64,000 nt of DNA from Larkinella rosea (GTDB taxonomy: Bacteria > Bacteroidota > Bacteroidia > Cytophagales > Spirosomataceae), in assembly GCF_003858635.1 (NCBI RefSeq), contig NZ_RQJO01000009.1, positions 558,001 through 622,000 of the forward strand, given 5' to 3'. The position numbers and the translations under genes are program-made. Shown piece by piece: positions 25,915 to 35,288 of this stretch. Under the pieces are notes generated by a model that saw only the letters and a list, made by a program, of their open reading frames with translations, made no database searches and was not told the DNA's origin. Within the stretch, counting starts at the first letter, position 1. Each line of letters opens with the position of its first letter.

Positions 25915-26422
25915 CCGCAATAAAGTTAGAATGCTGATCGGCATCATTGTCGCACTGGTGTTGCTGAATGCCGGTTTGCTGACCTGGATGTGGCTGGGTT
26001 CGCAGCGGCACGAGCGCGATGGACACGGCGACGGTCGGTCGTATTTGTCCAAAACCCTTGGTTTCTCGGACGAACAGCGGACCCAATACCGGGCAATGCG
26101 CCAGAACCATTTCAAGACGATCAAACCGCTGCTGGATTCGATGCGGCAGGAACGCAAACGGTTTTATGAACAGGTAAGCGATTCGACGCAAACCGATGCG
26201 GTTTTGATGGAGCAGGCCCGGCAAATTGAAGAGAAAAACGCCCGGCTGGACGTGCTGAATCTGCGGCATTTTCAAAAAGTGAGCGCGTTGTGTACGCCCG
26301 AACAACGGAAAAAATTGCAACAGGTGCTGGCCGAACGACCTGGTTTTGGCCCGTTTGGCCGCTCAGGGTGGCCGGGAAGACACCGGTCGGATTCCACGCG
26401 GAGGGACCGTTCAGAAAAATAA
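25907..26422 (+). CDS. Membrane-anchored Spy/CpxP-like periplasmic protein
   Basis: A 171-residue protein, started at the ATG overlapping the previous stop. After NDRNKVRM it has a transmembrane anchor (LIGIIVALVLLNAGLLTWMW) and then a long amphipathic helical region of LTxxQ type: LGFSDEQRTQYRAMRQNHFK, 'IKPLLDSMRQERKRFYEQVS', and 'LCTPEQRKKLQQVLAERPGF'. This is the heavy-metal-resistance/Spy-CpxP pattern of periplasmic chaperones and metal sensors that feed into envelope stress control. The C-terminal 25 residues are rich in Gly, Pro and Arg and look unstructured. It probably modulates the preceding sigma/anti-sigma pair or protects envelope proteins. Confidence 0.8.
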   Translation: MNDRNKVRMLIGIIVALVLLNAGLLTWMWLGSQRHERDGHGDGRSYLSKTLGFSDEQRTQYRAMRQNHFKTIKPLLDSMRQERKRFYEQVSDSTQTDAVLMEQARQIEEKNARLDVLNLRHFQKVSALCTPEQRKKLQQVLAERPGFGPFGRSGWPGRHRSDSTRRDRSEK

Positions 26423-26498
26423 TCCTCTTTTTTTGAAATCACCCGCAGGGTTTGCCGGAAATTGACATCTAAGCACTACAACTAAACAGGTTACCATC

Positions 26499-26828
26499 AT
26501 GAAAAAAGTAATGTGTATTGCCCTGCTACTGGCCGGGATGACCGTTTTTGAAAGCAAAGCGCAGAATGGACAAGGCGGTGGGGGCGGAGGCCGGATGATG
26601 GAAGGCATGACGCAAGTCGAAGAAAGCGCCTTACCCGCTCCGGTGATGGCTTACGTGAAAGACAAATACCCCGGCATGACTGTCCGGCGGATCATGAAGG
26701 ACAAAGAAGACAATTACAATCTGGTGGTGGTGGCGGATACCACCCGAAAAGTGGTGGTTTTTGACGCCAAAGGAACGTTTAAGGAAGAAAGAGCCATGCG
26801 GGGGCGTCGGCCGGGCGGAAATAAATAA
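26499..26828 (+). CDS. Small secreted Gly-rich protein with a PepSY-like fold
   Basis: A 109-residue secreted protein with signal peptide MKKVMCIALLLAGMTVFESKAQ, then a Gly run (NGQGGGGGGRMM), then a short alpha/beta unit 'LPAPVMAYVKDKYPGMTVRR' IMKDKEDNYNLVVVADTTRKVVVFDAKG. The latter matches the helix-strand layout of PepSY-like (DUF2874-type) periplasmic domains, which in Bacteroidota are common small secreted proteins of unclear role. It is followed by a TonB-type barrel that also carries Gly-rich stretches, and preceded by the Spy-like gene, so the three may act together at the outer membrane. Function unknown. Confidence 0.7.
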   Translation: MKKVMCIALLLAGMTVFESKAQNGQGGGGGGRMMEGMTQVEESALPAPVMAYVKDKYPGMTVRRIMKDKEDNYNLVVVADTTRKVVVFDAKGTFKEERAMRGRRPGGNK

Positions 26829-26991
26829 AACAAAACCGCTTCACAGTCTGTATCCTGTATATTCCAACTGTCAGGATTGCGCTTCATCGAATTTTAGTCC
26901 AGTCGTTCGCCGGTTTTTGTCATCGCCGTGGTTTCCATTGGGATGACAAAACCGGTGAAACCGCCCGAATTTGTATTCACCCATTGAACGA

Positions 26992-29900
26992 ATGAATGTA
27001 ACTCTTCTACCCCCGTTTCGTTTTCGATTCGCCCGGTCAGGGCCATATCGGGCTCGTATCCATGCAGTTTTGGCCCTTCTGCTAACCTCGACGACTGCTC
27101 TTTTTGCGCAGACCAACCAATTAACCGGAAAATTTGCCGATGCCAAGAATAGCCTGCTGATCGGGGTACCGGTTATTTTGACGTCTCAGGCAGATACGAC
27201 CCAGAAGCAATATGCCGTAACGGATACGAGTGGTGTATTTACATTCACGAACCTGAGTCCACAAGCGTATCGGCTGAAAGCCAGTTATTTAGGCTTTACA
27301 GATTACGACAAGATCATTACGGTTTCCGAAACCGTTCAGGATTTGGGAACCATCACGCTGGCGGAAGACTCCAAAATGCTCAAGGAAGTTGTGGTGAAAG
27401 GGCAGATACCGCCCGCGCAGCAGAAAGGCGACACGCTCCAGCTGAATGCCGAAGCTTTTAAAGTAACCCGCGACGCGACGACGGAAGATCTGATCAAGAA
27501 AATGCCGGGCATCACCGTTGAAAACGGCACCGTGAAAGCCCAGGGTGAAGATGTGCAGCAGGTACTGGTGGATGGAAAGATCTTTTTCGGCGACGATCCG
27601 AGTATTGCCCTAAAGAACCTGCCCGCCGAAGTCGTCGATAAGATCGAGATTTTTGACCGCATGAGCGACCAGGCTCAGTTTACCGGTTTTAATGACGGGC
27701 AGACCACCAAAACCATCAACATCGTCACGCGCGGAGACCGGCAGAACGGTACCTTTGGCCGGGTGTATGCCGGTTATGGCACCAACGACACCTATTCGGC
27801 GGGCGGAAACGTCAACCTGTTCAACGGCGCCCGGCGGTTTTCCATCGTCGGGTTGAGCAACAACATCAACCAGCAAAACTTCTCTTCGCAGGATCTGACC
27901 GGTGTCGCTAGTAGTGGTGGGGGGGGCGGAGGACCGGGTGGCGGAGGCCGTGGAGGTGGTGGCCGTGGGGGCGGAGGAGGTGGTCAGGGGGGCGGTGGCA
28001 GCAGTGCCGACAACTTTCTGGTCGGGCAGCAGAGCGGGATCAACAAAACCAACTCCATCGGTCTGAATTTTTCCGACGACTGGGGCAAGCACGTCACCGT
28101 TCGGGGCAGTTATTTCTTCAACAACAGCACCAACAACAACTCGCAGACGGTTTTTCGCCGGTATACGCTGACCGAAAATGCCAGTCAGAATTACCTCCAG
28201 AACAGCGATACCCGCAGCACGAACAGCAATCACCGTCTGGATTTCCGGCTTGAATACACGATCAACTCCAAAAATTCGCTGCTGGTGACGCCCCGTTTGC
28301 GGTGGCAAAATAACAATTCGTCGAGCAGTTCGCAGGGCATCACCTACCTGGCCGGCGACAGCACGTCCGAAAATCCGACCTTGGGCAACAACTTCAACCC
28401 GATTTTGCCACCCGACAGTTTGCTGCTCAACCGCAGTAACACGAACACGAGATCCCTGACCAAAGCATTCAACTTCAGCAACAATATTCTGTTCCGGCAC
28501 CGGTTCGAAAAACGCGGGCGGTCGCTTTCCCTGAACTTCGGTACGCAGATCAGTACGCAGGATCGGGATGTGACGCAATTGTCTCTGAATGAATATTTTA
28601 CCGGAAAAACCCCGGATCAGCGCATTCAGCAGGAAACGAACAACAACACACCGAGCTACCAATATTCGCTCAACGCAGCCTTCACGGAACCGCTTTCGAA
28701 ACTAAGCCAGTTGCAGATCAATTACACGACGACCTACCGCTACAGCGACGCCCGGAAACGGACCAACCGCTACAATCCGGCGACGATGCGCTACGATCAA
28801 CTGGATTCGTTGTTGTCGAACACGTTTCAGAACGATTACTTTACCAATCAGGCGGGTGTCGGTTACAATTACCGGTCGCCCAAAATGGGGTTGAATGTCA
28901 ACCTGAATTACCAGCGCGCGGACCTGCTCAGCGACCAGACGTTTCCGCTGAACAACGACGTGCAGGCGCATTTCAACAACCTGTTGCCGTCGGCGATGCT
29001 CGACATCAAACTCGCCATCGACAGCCGCATCCGGGTTTTTTACCGCACCAATACGCAGGCACCGGGCGTGACGCAACTCCAGAATGTACTTGACAATTCG
29101 AATCCGCTGTTTCTGTCGGCCGGTAATCCGAACCTGAAACAGTCGTATAGTCACAACGTTTCGGCGCGTTACCAGCTCACCAAACCGGCAAAAGGCCGCA
29201 GTCTGTTCGTTTTTGTGAACATGAGTTCGACCAATAATTACATCGGAACGTCTACGCTGATCAGTAACGGAACGGCCACGCTGCCCGATGGCACGACGCT
29301 GGGACAGGGCGTGCAATTTGCCCGTCCGGTCAATCTGAGCGGTTTATGGAATCTCCGGACGTTTGTGACGTACAGCACCCCGCTCAAATTCATCAAGAGT
29401 AACATCAGCATCAATATTGGGAACACCTACGGATCATCGCCCAGTTTAATCAACAACCAGATCAACAACGCCAACAGCATGACCTGGTCGCAGGGCGTCA
29501 ACCTAAGCAGTAACATCAGCCAGAAGCTGGACTTCTCGCTGTCGTACTCCGGAAACTTCAACGATGTGAAGTATTCGCTCCAGCCACAAAACAACAACAA
29601 GTATTATTTTCAGGTGCTGAGTGGCCGGGTCAACTGGATTTTTGGCCCCGGTCTAGTACTGCAATCGGACATTTCGAACCAGAAGTACACCGGTTTCAAT
29701 GGCAGCATCAATCAGCATTACACCCTCTGGAATGCGGGTGTGGGCAAGAAATTCCTGAAAGATCAGCGGGGTGAACTGAAGGTAACGGTTTTCGATTTGC
29801 TGAAGCAAAACAACAGCCTGAGCGTTACGCAAGCGGATACGTACGTGGAAAACAGCCGTGCGCAGGTGTTGCAGCGGTATTTTATGCTGACGTTTACGTA

Positions 29901-30045
29901 TAATCTCCGCCAGTTTAAAGCATCAGCTTCTCCGGCTCGCGGCACCGATCGGCCCGACGGCCAGAATTGGCGGAATGGCGGAGGAGGGGGACGGTTCCCC
30001 GGCGGTGGTGGCCGTCCGGGCGGGCCGGGTCCGGGGAATAATTGA
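26992..30045 (+). CDS. TonB-dependent-receptor-like outer-membrane beta-barrel protein
   Basis: A 1017-residue outer-membrane protein, started at the ATG giving a signal peptide that ends TTALFAQ. About 40-120 is a CarboxypepD_reg-like domain ('FADAKNSLLIGVPVILTSQA'), about 140-235 a TonB plug-like domain ('ATTEDLIKKMPGITVENGTV', VLVDGKIFFGDDPSIALKNLP), and the rest an OMP_b-brl_3 type barrel. It lacks a SusD partner, so it is not a classic glycan importer; peptides, metals or siderophores are possible loads. Residues of about 306-340 are an almost pure Gly/Arg run and the last 25 residues (GGGGRFPGGGGRPG) are Gly/Pro-rich, both unusual for a barrel. Confidence 0.85.
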   Translation: MNVTLLPPFRFRFARSGPYRARIHAVLALLLTSTTALFAQTNQLTGKFADAKNSLLIGVPVILTSQADTTQKQYAVTDTSGVFTFTNLSPQAYRLKASYLGFTDYDKIITVSETVQDLGTITLAEDSKMLKEVVVKGQIPPAQQKGDTLQLNAEAFKVTRDATTEDLIKKMPGITVENGTVKAQGEDVQQVLVDGKIFFGDDPSIALKNLPAEVVDKIEIFDRMSDQAQFTGFNDGQTTKTINIVTRGDRQNGTFGRVYAGYGTNDTYSAGGNVNLFNGARRFSIVGLSNNINQQNFSSQDLTGVASSGGGGGGPGGGGRGGGGRGGGGGGQGGGGSSADNFLVGQQSGINKTNSIGLNFSDDWGKHVTVRGSYFFNNSTNNNSQTVFRRYTLTENASQNYLQNSDTRSTNSNHRLDFRLEYTINSKNSLLVTPRLRWQNNNSSSSSQGITYLAGDSTSENPTLGNNFNPILPPDSLLLNRSNTNTRSLTKAFNFSNNILFRHRFEKRGRSLSLNFGTQISTQDRDVTQLSLNEYFTGKTPDQRIQQETNNNTPSYQYSLNAAFTEPLSKLSQLQINYTTTYRYSDARKRTNRYNPATMRYDQLDSLLSNTFQNDYFTNQAGVGYNYRSPKMGLNVNLNYQRADLLSDQTFPLNNDVQAHFNNLLPSAMLDIKLAIDSRIRVFYRTNTQAPGVTQLQNVLDNSNPLFLSAGNPNLKQSYSHNVSARYQLTKPAKGRSLFVFVNMSSTNNYIGTSTLISNGTATLPDGTTLGQGVQFARPVNLSGLWNLRTFVTYSTPLKFIKSNISINIGNTYGSSPSLINNQINNANSMTWSQGVNLSSNISQKLDFSLSYSGNFNDVKYSLQPQNNNKYYFQVLSGRVNWIFGPGLVLQSDISNQKYTGFNGSINQHYTLWNAGVGKKFLKDQRGELKVTVFDLLKQNNSLSVTQADTYVENSRAQVLQRYFMLTFTYNLRQFKASASPARGTDRPDGQNWRNGGGGGRFPGGGGRPGGPGPGNN

Positions 30046-30069
30046 TTTATGTCCTGAAATAAAATTGTT

Positions 30070-30085
30070 AGCCCACGGTTAAAAC
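30070..30085. repeat. Half copy of the CCCACGG palindromic element
   Basis: AGCCCACGGTTAAAAC matches the left half of the hairpin at 50861-50880 over its CCCACGGTTAAAAC part, but the complementary arm is absent; it lies between the convergent barrel and LacI genes and looks like a decayed copy. Confidence 0.45.
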
Positions 30086-30103
30086 TTCCAAACACTCGTT
30101 TAA

Positions 30104-31117
30104 TTACAATCCGGCTTGTGTCGATGCCCGAATCACCAGCCGGGTTGCGATTTTTACGGGGTCGGATGATACGGTTTTCTGTTTTCCTTCGATCAAATCG
30201 ATCAATCGCCCGGCGGCTACCTGACCAATTTCCAGCGCCGGTTGTTCGACGGTCGTCATCGGTGGGTCCAGCAAATCCGCCACGGTGATGTTGGTAAATC
30301 CAATCAGCGCAATTTGGCCGGGGATCGCAATGTTCCACTTTTTCAACGTGGCCAGACAGCCGATAGCCAGCCGATCACTGGCGGCAAAAAACGCATCCGG
30401 CGATTGAATAAGCAGATCATTGACAATGGGTTCTACTTCATTTGGGCCAAAACCGGCGTGCCGAACCAGGTTTTCATCGTACGGAATTCCGTATTTTTCC
30501 AGCGCAAACCGGTACCCCGCCAGCCGTTCCTGCGCAATGGAAATACTTGCCGGAATCGCCACGTGTGCGATTCGCCGGCGACCCATCTGAATCAGGTGTT
30601 CCGTCGCTGCAAAAGCCCCCGCAAAATTATCCGCCGTCACGCTCGGGACATCGAGGTCTTTCGAAGCCCGGTCAAACAGCACAATCGGTAGTTTTTTCTC
30701 CTGAAGCTGCCGCAAATACGACACATCGACGGTGTTGCTGGACAACGAAATCAGTAAACCGTCGGCTTTGCGGGCCACCACCTGCTGCACCGTTGCCAAC
30801 TCCCGTTCGTACGACTCGTGGCTTTGGAAGATGCTGACGTGATAACCCCGGTTATAGGCCACAGCCTCGATGCCGTTGATAACCTGCGAGAAAAACAGAT
30901 TGGCAATTTGCGGCACAATGACGCCGATCACCCGGCTGCGGTTTTCTTTTAAACTCACCGCAATCGGGTTAGGCCGGTAGTGCAATCGTTCGGCGTATTC
31001 GACGACCTGCCGCTTGGTTTCGGCGTTGATTTCGTAGCTGTCCCGCAGCGCCCGCGACACGGTCGAGGTCGAAAGGTTCAGGGCACGGGCGATGTCTTTA
31101 ATGGTGATGGTGTCCAA
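30104..31117 (-). CDS. LacI-family transcriptional regulator
   Basis: A 337-residue LacI/GalR-type repressor. The N-terminal DNA-binding domain is clear ('ITIKDIARALNLSTSTVSRA' LRDSYEINAETKRQVVEYAE, then YRPNPIAVSLKENRSRVIGV), followed by a periplasmic-binding-protein-like sugar domain (about 62-330) with LFDRASKDLDVPSVTADN, 'GRRRIAHVAIPASISIAQER' and PDAFFAASDRLAIGCLATL. The start is a TTG at 31117; an in-frame TGA lies just upstream and no ATG is available near the HTH. A perfect 16-bp palindrome with a central CG, the form of LacI-family operators, lies 59 bases upstream, which suggests autoregulation. The effector is probably a sugar or sugar acid. Confidence 0.93.
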   Translation of the reverse strand: MDTITIKDIARALNLSTSTVSRALRDSYEINAETKRQVVEYAERLHYRPNPIAVSLKENRSRVIGVIVPQIANLFFSQVINGIEAVAYNRGYHVSIFQSHESYERELATVQQVVARKADGLLISLSSNTVDVSYLRQLQEKKLPIVLFDRASKDLDVPSVTADNFAGAFAATEHLIQMGRRRIAHVAIPASISIAQERLAGYRFALEKYGIPYDENLVRHAGFGPNEVEPIVNDLLIQSPDAFFAASDRLAIGCLATLKKWNIAIPGQIALIGFTNITVADLLDPPMTTVEQPALEIGQVAAGRLIDLIEGKQKTVSSDPVKIATRLVIRASTQAGL

Positions 31118-31175
31118 GGTGGATATTGGTAAAATTCAAAAAATAACCCAGTCGTTTTTCCAGCTGAAACAACGT

Positions 31176-31191
31176 CCGGGAACGTTCCCGG
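31176..31191. promoter_or_regulatory. LacI-type operator palindrome
   Basis: CCGGGAACGTTCCCGG is a perfect 16-bp palindrome centred on CG, 59 bases upstream of the lacI-family start and about 210 bases before the divergent fructose-bisphosphatase gene. Form and place fit the operator of the adjacent repressor; binding itself is inferred. Confidence 0.6.
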
Positions 31192-31400
31192 TAACGATTG
31201 CGTGAATAAATAGTCAGTAAAGTTTTAAAATAAAAAACTTCCTGCCTAATCTTATCCTATTATCCAACTATTCCTCTCCGAATCCGGTTTTAGCCATTTC
31301 TGCGAAAAAGATAATTTTTTAACTGGATTGGTCCGTCCTGTTCCTACCGGTATTGCGATTCTGTAAACGAACAATGCACCCATATAAACTCTCAACGACG

Positions 31401-32414
31401 ATGAATGTACAGCAGATGGAAATAACGGCATCGCATCCGTTGGCCTTACCGGTGGGCGTCACCCTGGACCGGTACATCATGCACCGGCAAACCGCCTTCC
31501 CGTATGCAACCGGCGAACTCTCGCAGTTGTTGCGCGACATTGCGCTGGCCGGAAAAATCATCCACCGGGAAGTAAACCGGGCGGGTTTGATCGACCTCAC
31601 CGGCGGGATGGGCATCCAGAATGTGCAGGGCGAAAGTCAGCAGAAACTGGACATGATTGCCAACATCCGGTTCAGCCGGGCGCTGAAAAACGGGGGCGAA
31701 GCCTGTGCGATTATCTCGGAAGAAGAGGAAGAAATTATTTACACCGGTAACAACCATGCCAAATACGTTGTGGCCATGGACCCGCTCGACGGTTCGTCCA
31801 ACATCGATGTAAATGTGTCGATTGGTACGATTTTCTCCATTTACCGACGCGTAACGCCGATCGGAACGCAGCCGACGATGGCCGATTTTTTGCAGGGGGG
31901 ACGGCGGCAGGTGGCGGCCGGTTACATTCTCTACGGTTCTTCGACGATTCTGGTGTATACGACCGGCCACAATGCGAACGGTTTTACCTACGACGCATCG
32001 CTCGGCGAGTTTATCCTGTCGCATCCCGACATTCAAAGCCCGGCCGTTGGCCAGATTTATTCCTGCAACGACGGCAATCTGGACGACTACGAACCGGGTG
32101 TACAAGACTACTTATCCCAATGCCGCCGGAAAAAATACACGTCCCGCTACATCGGTTCGCTGGTCGGCGATTTTCACCGGAATTTGCTGAAAGGCGGTAT
32201 TTATTTGTATCCGCCGACGAAAAAAAATCCGGATGGCAAGCTCCGGCTGCTCTACGAAGCCTATCCGCTGGCTTTTCTGGCCGAAATGACGGGTTGCCGG
32301 GCGTCTTCGGGGGACCAATCGGTGCTGGATATCAAACCGTTCAGCTTCCACCAGCGCACCCCACTCTACATCGGTTCGCCGACGATGGTCGGGAATCTGC
32401 TGAACATGCTATAG
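31401..32414 (+). CDS. fbp: Class I fructose-1,6-bisphosphatase
   Basis: A 337-residue enzyme that hydrolyses fructose 1,6-bisphosphate to fructose 6-phosphate in gluconeogenesis. The metal-binding segment AMDPLDGSSNIDVNVSIGT (Asp127 and Asp130 by this numbering), the early Glu cluster SEEEEEIIYTG, and the C-terminal signature KLRLLYEAYPLAFLAE, with the catalytic-site Glu and Lys-x-Arg, are all intact. I chose the ATG at 31401 (MNVQQMEITASHP), which gives the usual length; TTG at 31353 and ATG at 31374 are upstream alternatives. It lies divergent from a LacI-family regulator with an operator palindrome between them. A gluconeogenic step fits growth on sugar acids that enter as triose phosphate and pyruvate. 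Confidence 0.95.
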   Translation: MNVQQMEITASHPLALPVGVTLDRYIMHRQTAFPYATGELSQLLRDIALAGKIIHREVNRAGLIDLTGGMGIQNVQGESQQKLDMIANIRFSRALKNGGEACAIISEEEEEIIYTGNNHAKYVVAMDPLDGSSNIDVNVSIGTIFSIYRRVTPIGTQPTMADFLQGGRRQVAAGYILYGSSTILVYTTGHNANGFTYDASLGEFILSHPDIQSPAVGQIYSCNDGNLDDYEPGVQDYLSQCRRKKYTSRYIGSLVGDFHRNLLKGGIYLYPPTKKNPDGKLRLLYEAYPLAFLAEMTGCRASSGDQSVLDIKPFSFHQRTPLYIGSPTMVGNLLNML

Positions 32415-32424
32415 GGCATAGCCA

Positions 32425-32482
32425 CTGGGTTTGGCACAGAAGGTGTTCCGCCAGGCGGTTTTACCTTCTGTTCCCAACCCAG
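32425..32482. terminator. Large inverted repeat between convergent genes, likely bidirectional terminator
   Basis: Arms 32425-32444 and 32463-32482 pair over 20 bases with two mismatches, and the 18-base loop holds a second hairpin, CCGCC-A-GGCGG, followed by four T residues. It lies 10 bases after the fructose-bisphosphatase stop and 6 bases from the 3' end of the convergent permease gene. Confidence 0.6.
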
Positions 32483-32487
32483 CGCCT

Positions 32488-35187
32488 TTATTCGCTCCGT
32501 AAGCTTTTGACGGGATTTGTTAAGGCGGCTTTGATACTTTGGAAACTCACCGTCAGCAGGGCAATTCCAACCGCCAGAAGCCCGGCCAGGGCAAAAATCC
32601 ACCAGTCAATCGTGACCTTATAGGCAAATTCCTCCAGCCATTGATTCATGCCCCACCAGGCAACCGGAGAAGCCAGCACCAGCGCGATCAGTACGAGTTT
32701 GAGAAAATCTCTGGAGAGCAAGGCCACCACACTGCCAACGGATGCGCCCAGTACTTTCCGAACGCCAATCTCTTTGGTCCGTTGTTCGGCAGTGTGCGTA
32801 GCCAGGCCGAATAACCCCAGACAGGCAATGAAGATCGTCAGGCTTGAGAAGAGCGTTAACACCTGCTCTATTTTTTGCTCACTGACGTAAACCTGCGCAA
32901 ACCGGTCGTCCAGAAACGAATAGGAAAAAGGGGCACCGGGCGAATAGGATTCCCATTGCTGCTTCAATGAAGCCAGAAATTCCGGAAGTTTATCCGTGCG
33001 AGTTTTGACGAGAATGTTCCCTGAATTTCTACCCAAAAATAGGGCCAGTGGTCCGATCTTCTGCCGCAGGGATTCGAAATGAAAATCGCTGACCACACCC
33101 ACGACCCGGTAAATCATCTGTACGCCATTATCATCCGTGTAGCCGATCAACTCTCTTCCGATTGGATTCTTCTGCCAGCCCAGCGCCTGGACCGCCGTTT
33201 CATTCAGAATAACCCCGGAGGCATCGGTAGGAAAACGTTTTGAAAAATTACGCCCCTGCACCATGTGCATTCCCAGTGTCGGAATGTACTCAGGATCAAC
33301 GAAATAGAACCGGGTCATGACGCCTTGATCAGGATTTTCTTTGGCCCGTACGGTGGTATTATCCAGGTTTGTCCGGCCAACGGGTACCTGCCCGGAAATA
33401 CTCCCCCTAACGACTTGCGGAGACCGAATGATCTGGTCGCGGAATACGGCTTCGTTGTTTCGGAGCATGTTGGTATCATGAATCACCAGTACCTGTTCGT
33501 GATTAAAACCCACTTTCTGAGCCTGCATGTAGCGCAGTTGCCGGTCGGCGGTAACGGTGGCAATGATCATCGAAATGGTAACAAAAAATTGAAACACCAC
33601 CAAACCGCTTCGCAGGTTGAAGCTGCCGCGTCCGGCGGTCATCCGGCCTTTCAGGACTAAAACCGGCTTAAAGGAAGCCAGGTAAAAAGCCGGGTAACTA
33701 CCGGCCAGCAAGCCCACCAATACGGTTCCCGCCACCAAACCAGCGGCAATGGATGGCTCGGTTAATAGATTGATTTTAAGAGTCTTGCCAGTCAATTGAT
33801 TAAAGAAGGGCAGCGCCAGACTGACCACCAGCAATCCAACCAGCAGCGCCACCACCGCCAGCAGGACCGATTCGATCAGAAACTGCTGCTGCAATTGGCC
33901 TTTCACCGAACCCAGCACTTTACGTACCCCAACCTCACGGGACCGCCGGACGGCCGTGGCCGTCGACAGGTTCATAAAGTTCACACAGGCAATCAGCAGC
34001 ATAAAGGCCGCAATAGCCGTCAGCACGTACACGTACGTAATAGTGCCCCCGGGGTTTGAATCAGTCCTGGAATACAAATGAATGTCGGTGAGCGGTTGCA
34101 GGAAAACCCCAAAATCGTCACCCCGCTCACGAAACTGTTTCGGGGTCAATTTCAGCCATTTCAGTAGTTCGCTCCCGATCTGTTTTTCAGCGAGTTGGGG
34201 GATTTTAGCCTCCAGCTTTTTATAATCGTAGTGTTCGGGCAGCAGCAGATAGGTTTGGTAGTTGATATTGTACAGCCATCCCGGCCAATCGATGATTTGG
34301 TCACGACCGACCAGCGTGGCCAGCATATCGAACTGAAAATGGGAGTTCGTCGGTACATTTCGGACCACCCCGGTAACCCGATAGGGCGTTTTGTCGCTGC
34401 CAAATGCCAGGGCTTTTCCAATCGGGTCCTGATTGCCGAAGTATTTCCGGGCGGTTTCTTCGGTCAATACCACCGTGTTGGGCTCCGCCAATGCCCGCCT
34501 GGGATTCCCTTTCAGGAACGGAATGGTGAATACGTCGAAAAAAGTGGAGTCGGCAAGCAGCAGATTATCCTGTCGGAACGAGGTTGTTCCGTAGCTGACA
34601 AACTCACTTCCCCCGCGGATGCGCGTTGCTTTTAGTACTTCCGGAAATTCCTGTTTCAAATCCCGGGCGGCATTCTGGCCCAGACTGTATCCGCCAACGT
34701 CCTTCCCGTTTAACTGCAAGTTGAGTCCAACCCGAAAAATCCGGTCCGCTTGCTCGTTGTAGCGGTCGTAGGAAAATTCATCCTGCACATAAAGCATGAT
34801 CAGGATGCAGGTAGCCAGTCCGATGGCTAAACCGACGACATTAATGCTGGTGGAGACTTTTTGTCGTTTCAGGTTCCGAAACGCGATTTTTAGATAATTA
34901 CGAATCATTGTCGGGTTTAAGCTGGAAGTTGTTCGTTGGTACTGTTCTTGTTTACTCAATTTTCGTCGGCGGACAAACGGCGGCAGTACCGACAGGACGT
35001 TCAGCAGGTAACGCAGCGTGGCCTGGGTTTGGCCTGAGCGGTTATACCAGTACGTATATAATTCATCCAGATCACCTTCTACCTCCTCCAGCGTATTGGC
35101 AGGATGCAGTCGGATGAGTAACCAGTGCGCCCAGCGGGGTGCGCGGCCCGACATTCCGGTCCGACGATTTGGTTTAGTCGATTTCAT
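32488..35187 (-). CDS. MacB/FtsX-like ABC permease with N-terminal prefix domain
   Basis: An 899-residue inner-membrane permease. Residues of about 10-85 are the 'permease prefix domain 2' (APRWAHWLLIRLHPANTLEEVEGDLDE) typical of Cytophagales; then comes a MacB_PCD core with its first transmembrane helix at about 113-130 ('VSTSINVVGLAIGLATCILI'), an FtsX domain around 380-500 ('LLIACVNFMNLSTATAVRRS' REVGVRKVLGS), a second MacB_PCD, and a last FtsX unit at about 775-890 with THTAEQRTKEIGVRKVLGAS. Such permeases use a separate ATPase and act in peptide or lipid export and antimicrobial defence. No ATPase gene is near. A possible sigma-54 promoter and two dyad repeats lie upstream. Confidence 0.9.
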   Translation of the reverse strand: MKSTKPNRRTGMSGRAPRWAHWLLIRLHPANTLEEVEGDLDELYTYWYNRSGQTQATLRYLLNVLSVLPPFVRRRKLSKQEQYQRTTSSLNPTMIRNYLKIAFRNLKRQKVSTSINVVGLAIGLATCILIMLYVQDEFSYDRYNEQADRIFRVGLNLQLNGKDVGGYSLGQNAARDLKQEFPEVLKATRIRGGSEFVSYGTTSFRQDNLLLADSTFFDVFTIPFLKGNPRRALAEPNTVVLTEETARKYFGNQDPIGKALAFGSDKTPYRVTGVVRNVPTNSHFQFDMLATLVGRDQIIDWPGWLYNINYQTYLLLPEHYDYKKLEAKIPQLAEKQIGSELLKWLKLTPKQFRERGDDFGVFLQPLTDIHLYSRTDSNPGGTITYVYVLTAIAAFMLLIACVNFMNLSTATAVRRSREVGVRKVLGSVKGQLQQQFLIESVLLAVVALLVGLLVVSLALPFFNQLTGKTLKINLLTEPSIAAGLVAGTVLVGLLAGSYPAFYLASFKPVLVLKGRMTAGRGSFNLRSGLVVFQFFVTISMIIATVTADRQLRYMQAQKVGFNHEQVLVIHDTNMLRNNEAVFRDQIIRSPQVVRGSISGQVPVGRTNLDNTTVRAKENPDQGVMTRFYFVDPEYIPTLGMHMVQGRNFSKRFPTDASGVILNETAVQALGWQKNPIGRELIGYTDDNGVQMIYRVVGVVSDFHFESLRQKIGPLALFLGRNSGNILVKTRTDKLPEFLASLKQQWESYSPGAPFSYSFLDDRFAQVYVSEQKIEQVLTLFSSLTIFIACLGLFGLATHTAEQRTKEIGVRKVLGASVGSVVALLSRDFLKLVLIALVLASPVAWWGMNQWLEEFAYKVTIDWWIFALAGLLAVGIALLTVSFQSIKAALTNPVKSLRSE

Positions 35188-35288
35188 GGGTTACCAGATT
35201 GAATACCGACCATCCATAAAACCGCTCCTTTAAATTTTTCCAAATACGCATAAAACATAAGTACAGGCTATTAGTCTCTATTTTATCG

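Noticed and set aside
27900-28020. Gly-rich stretch as a frameshift or sequencing artefact
   Set aside because: The frame stays open on both sides and the plug/barrel continues in phase, so it is a real low-complexity insert.
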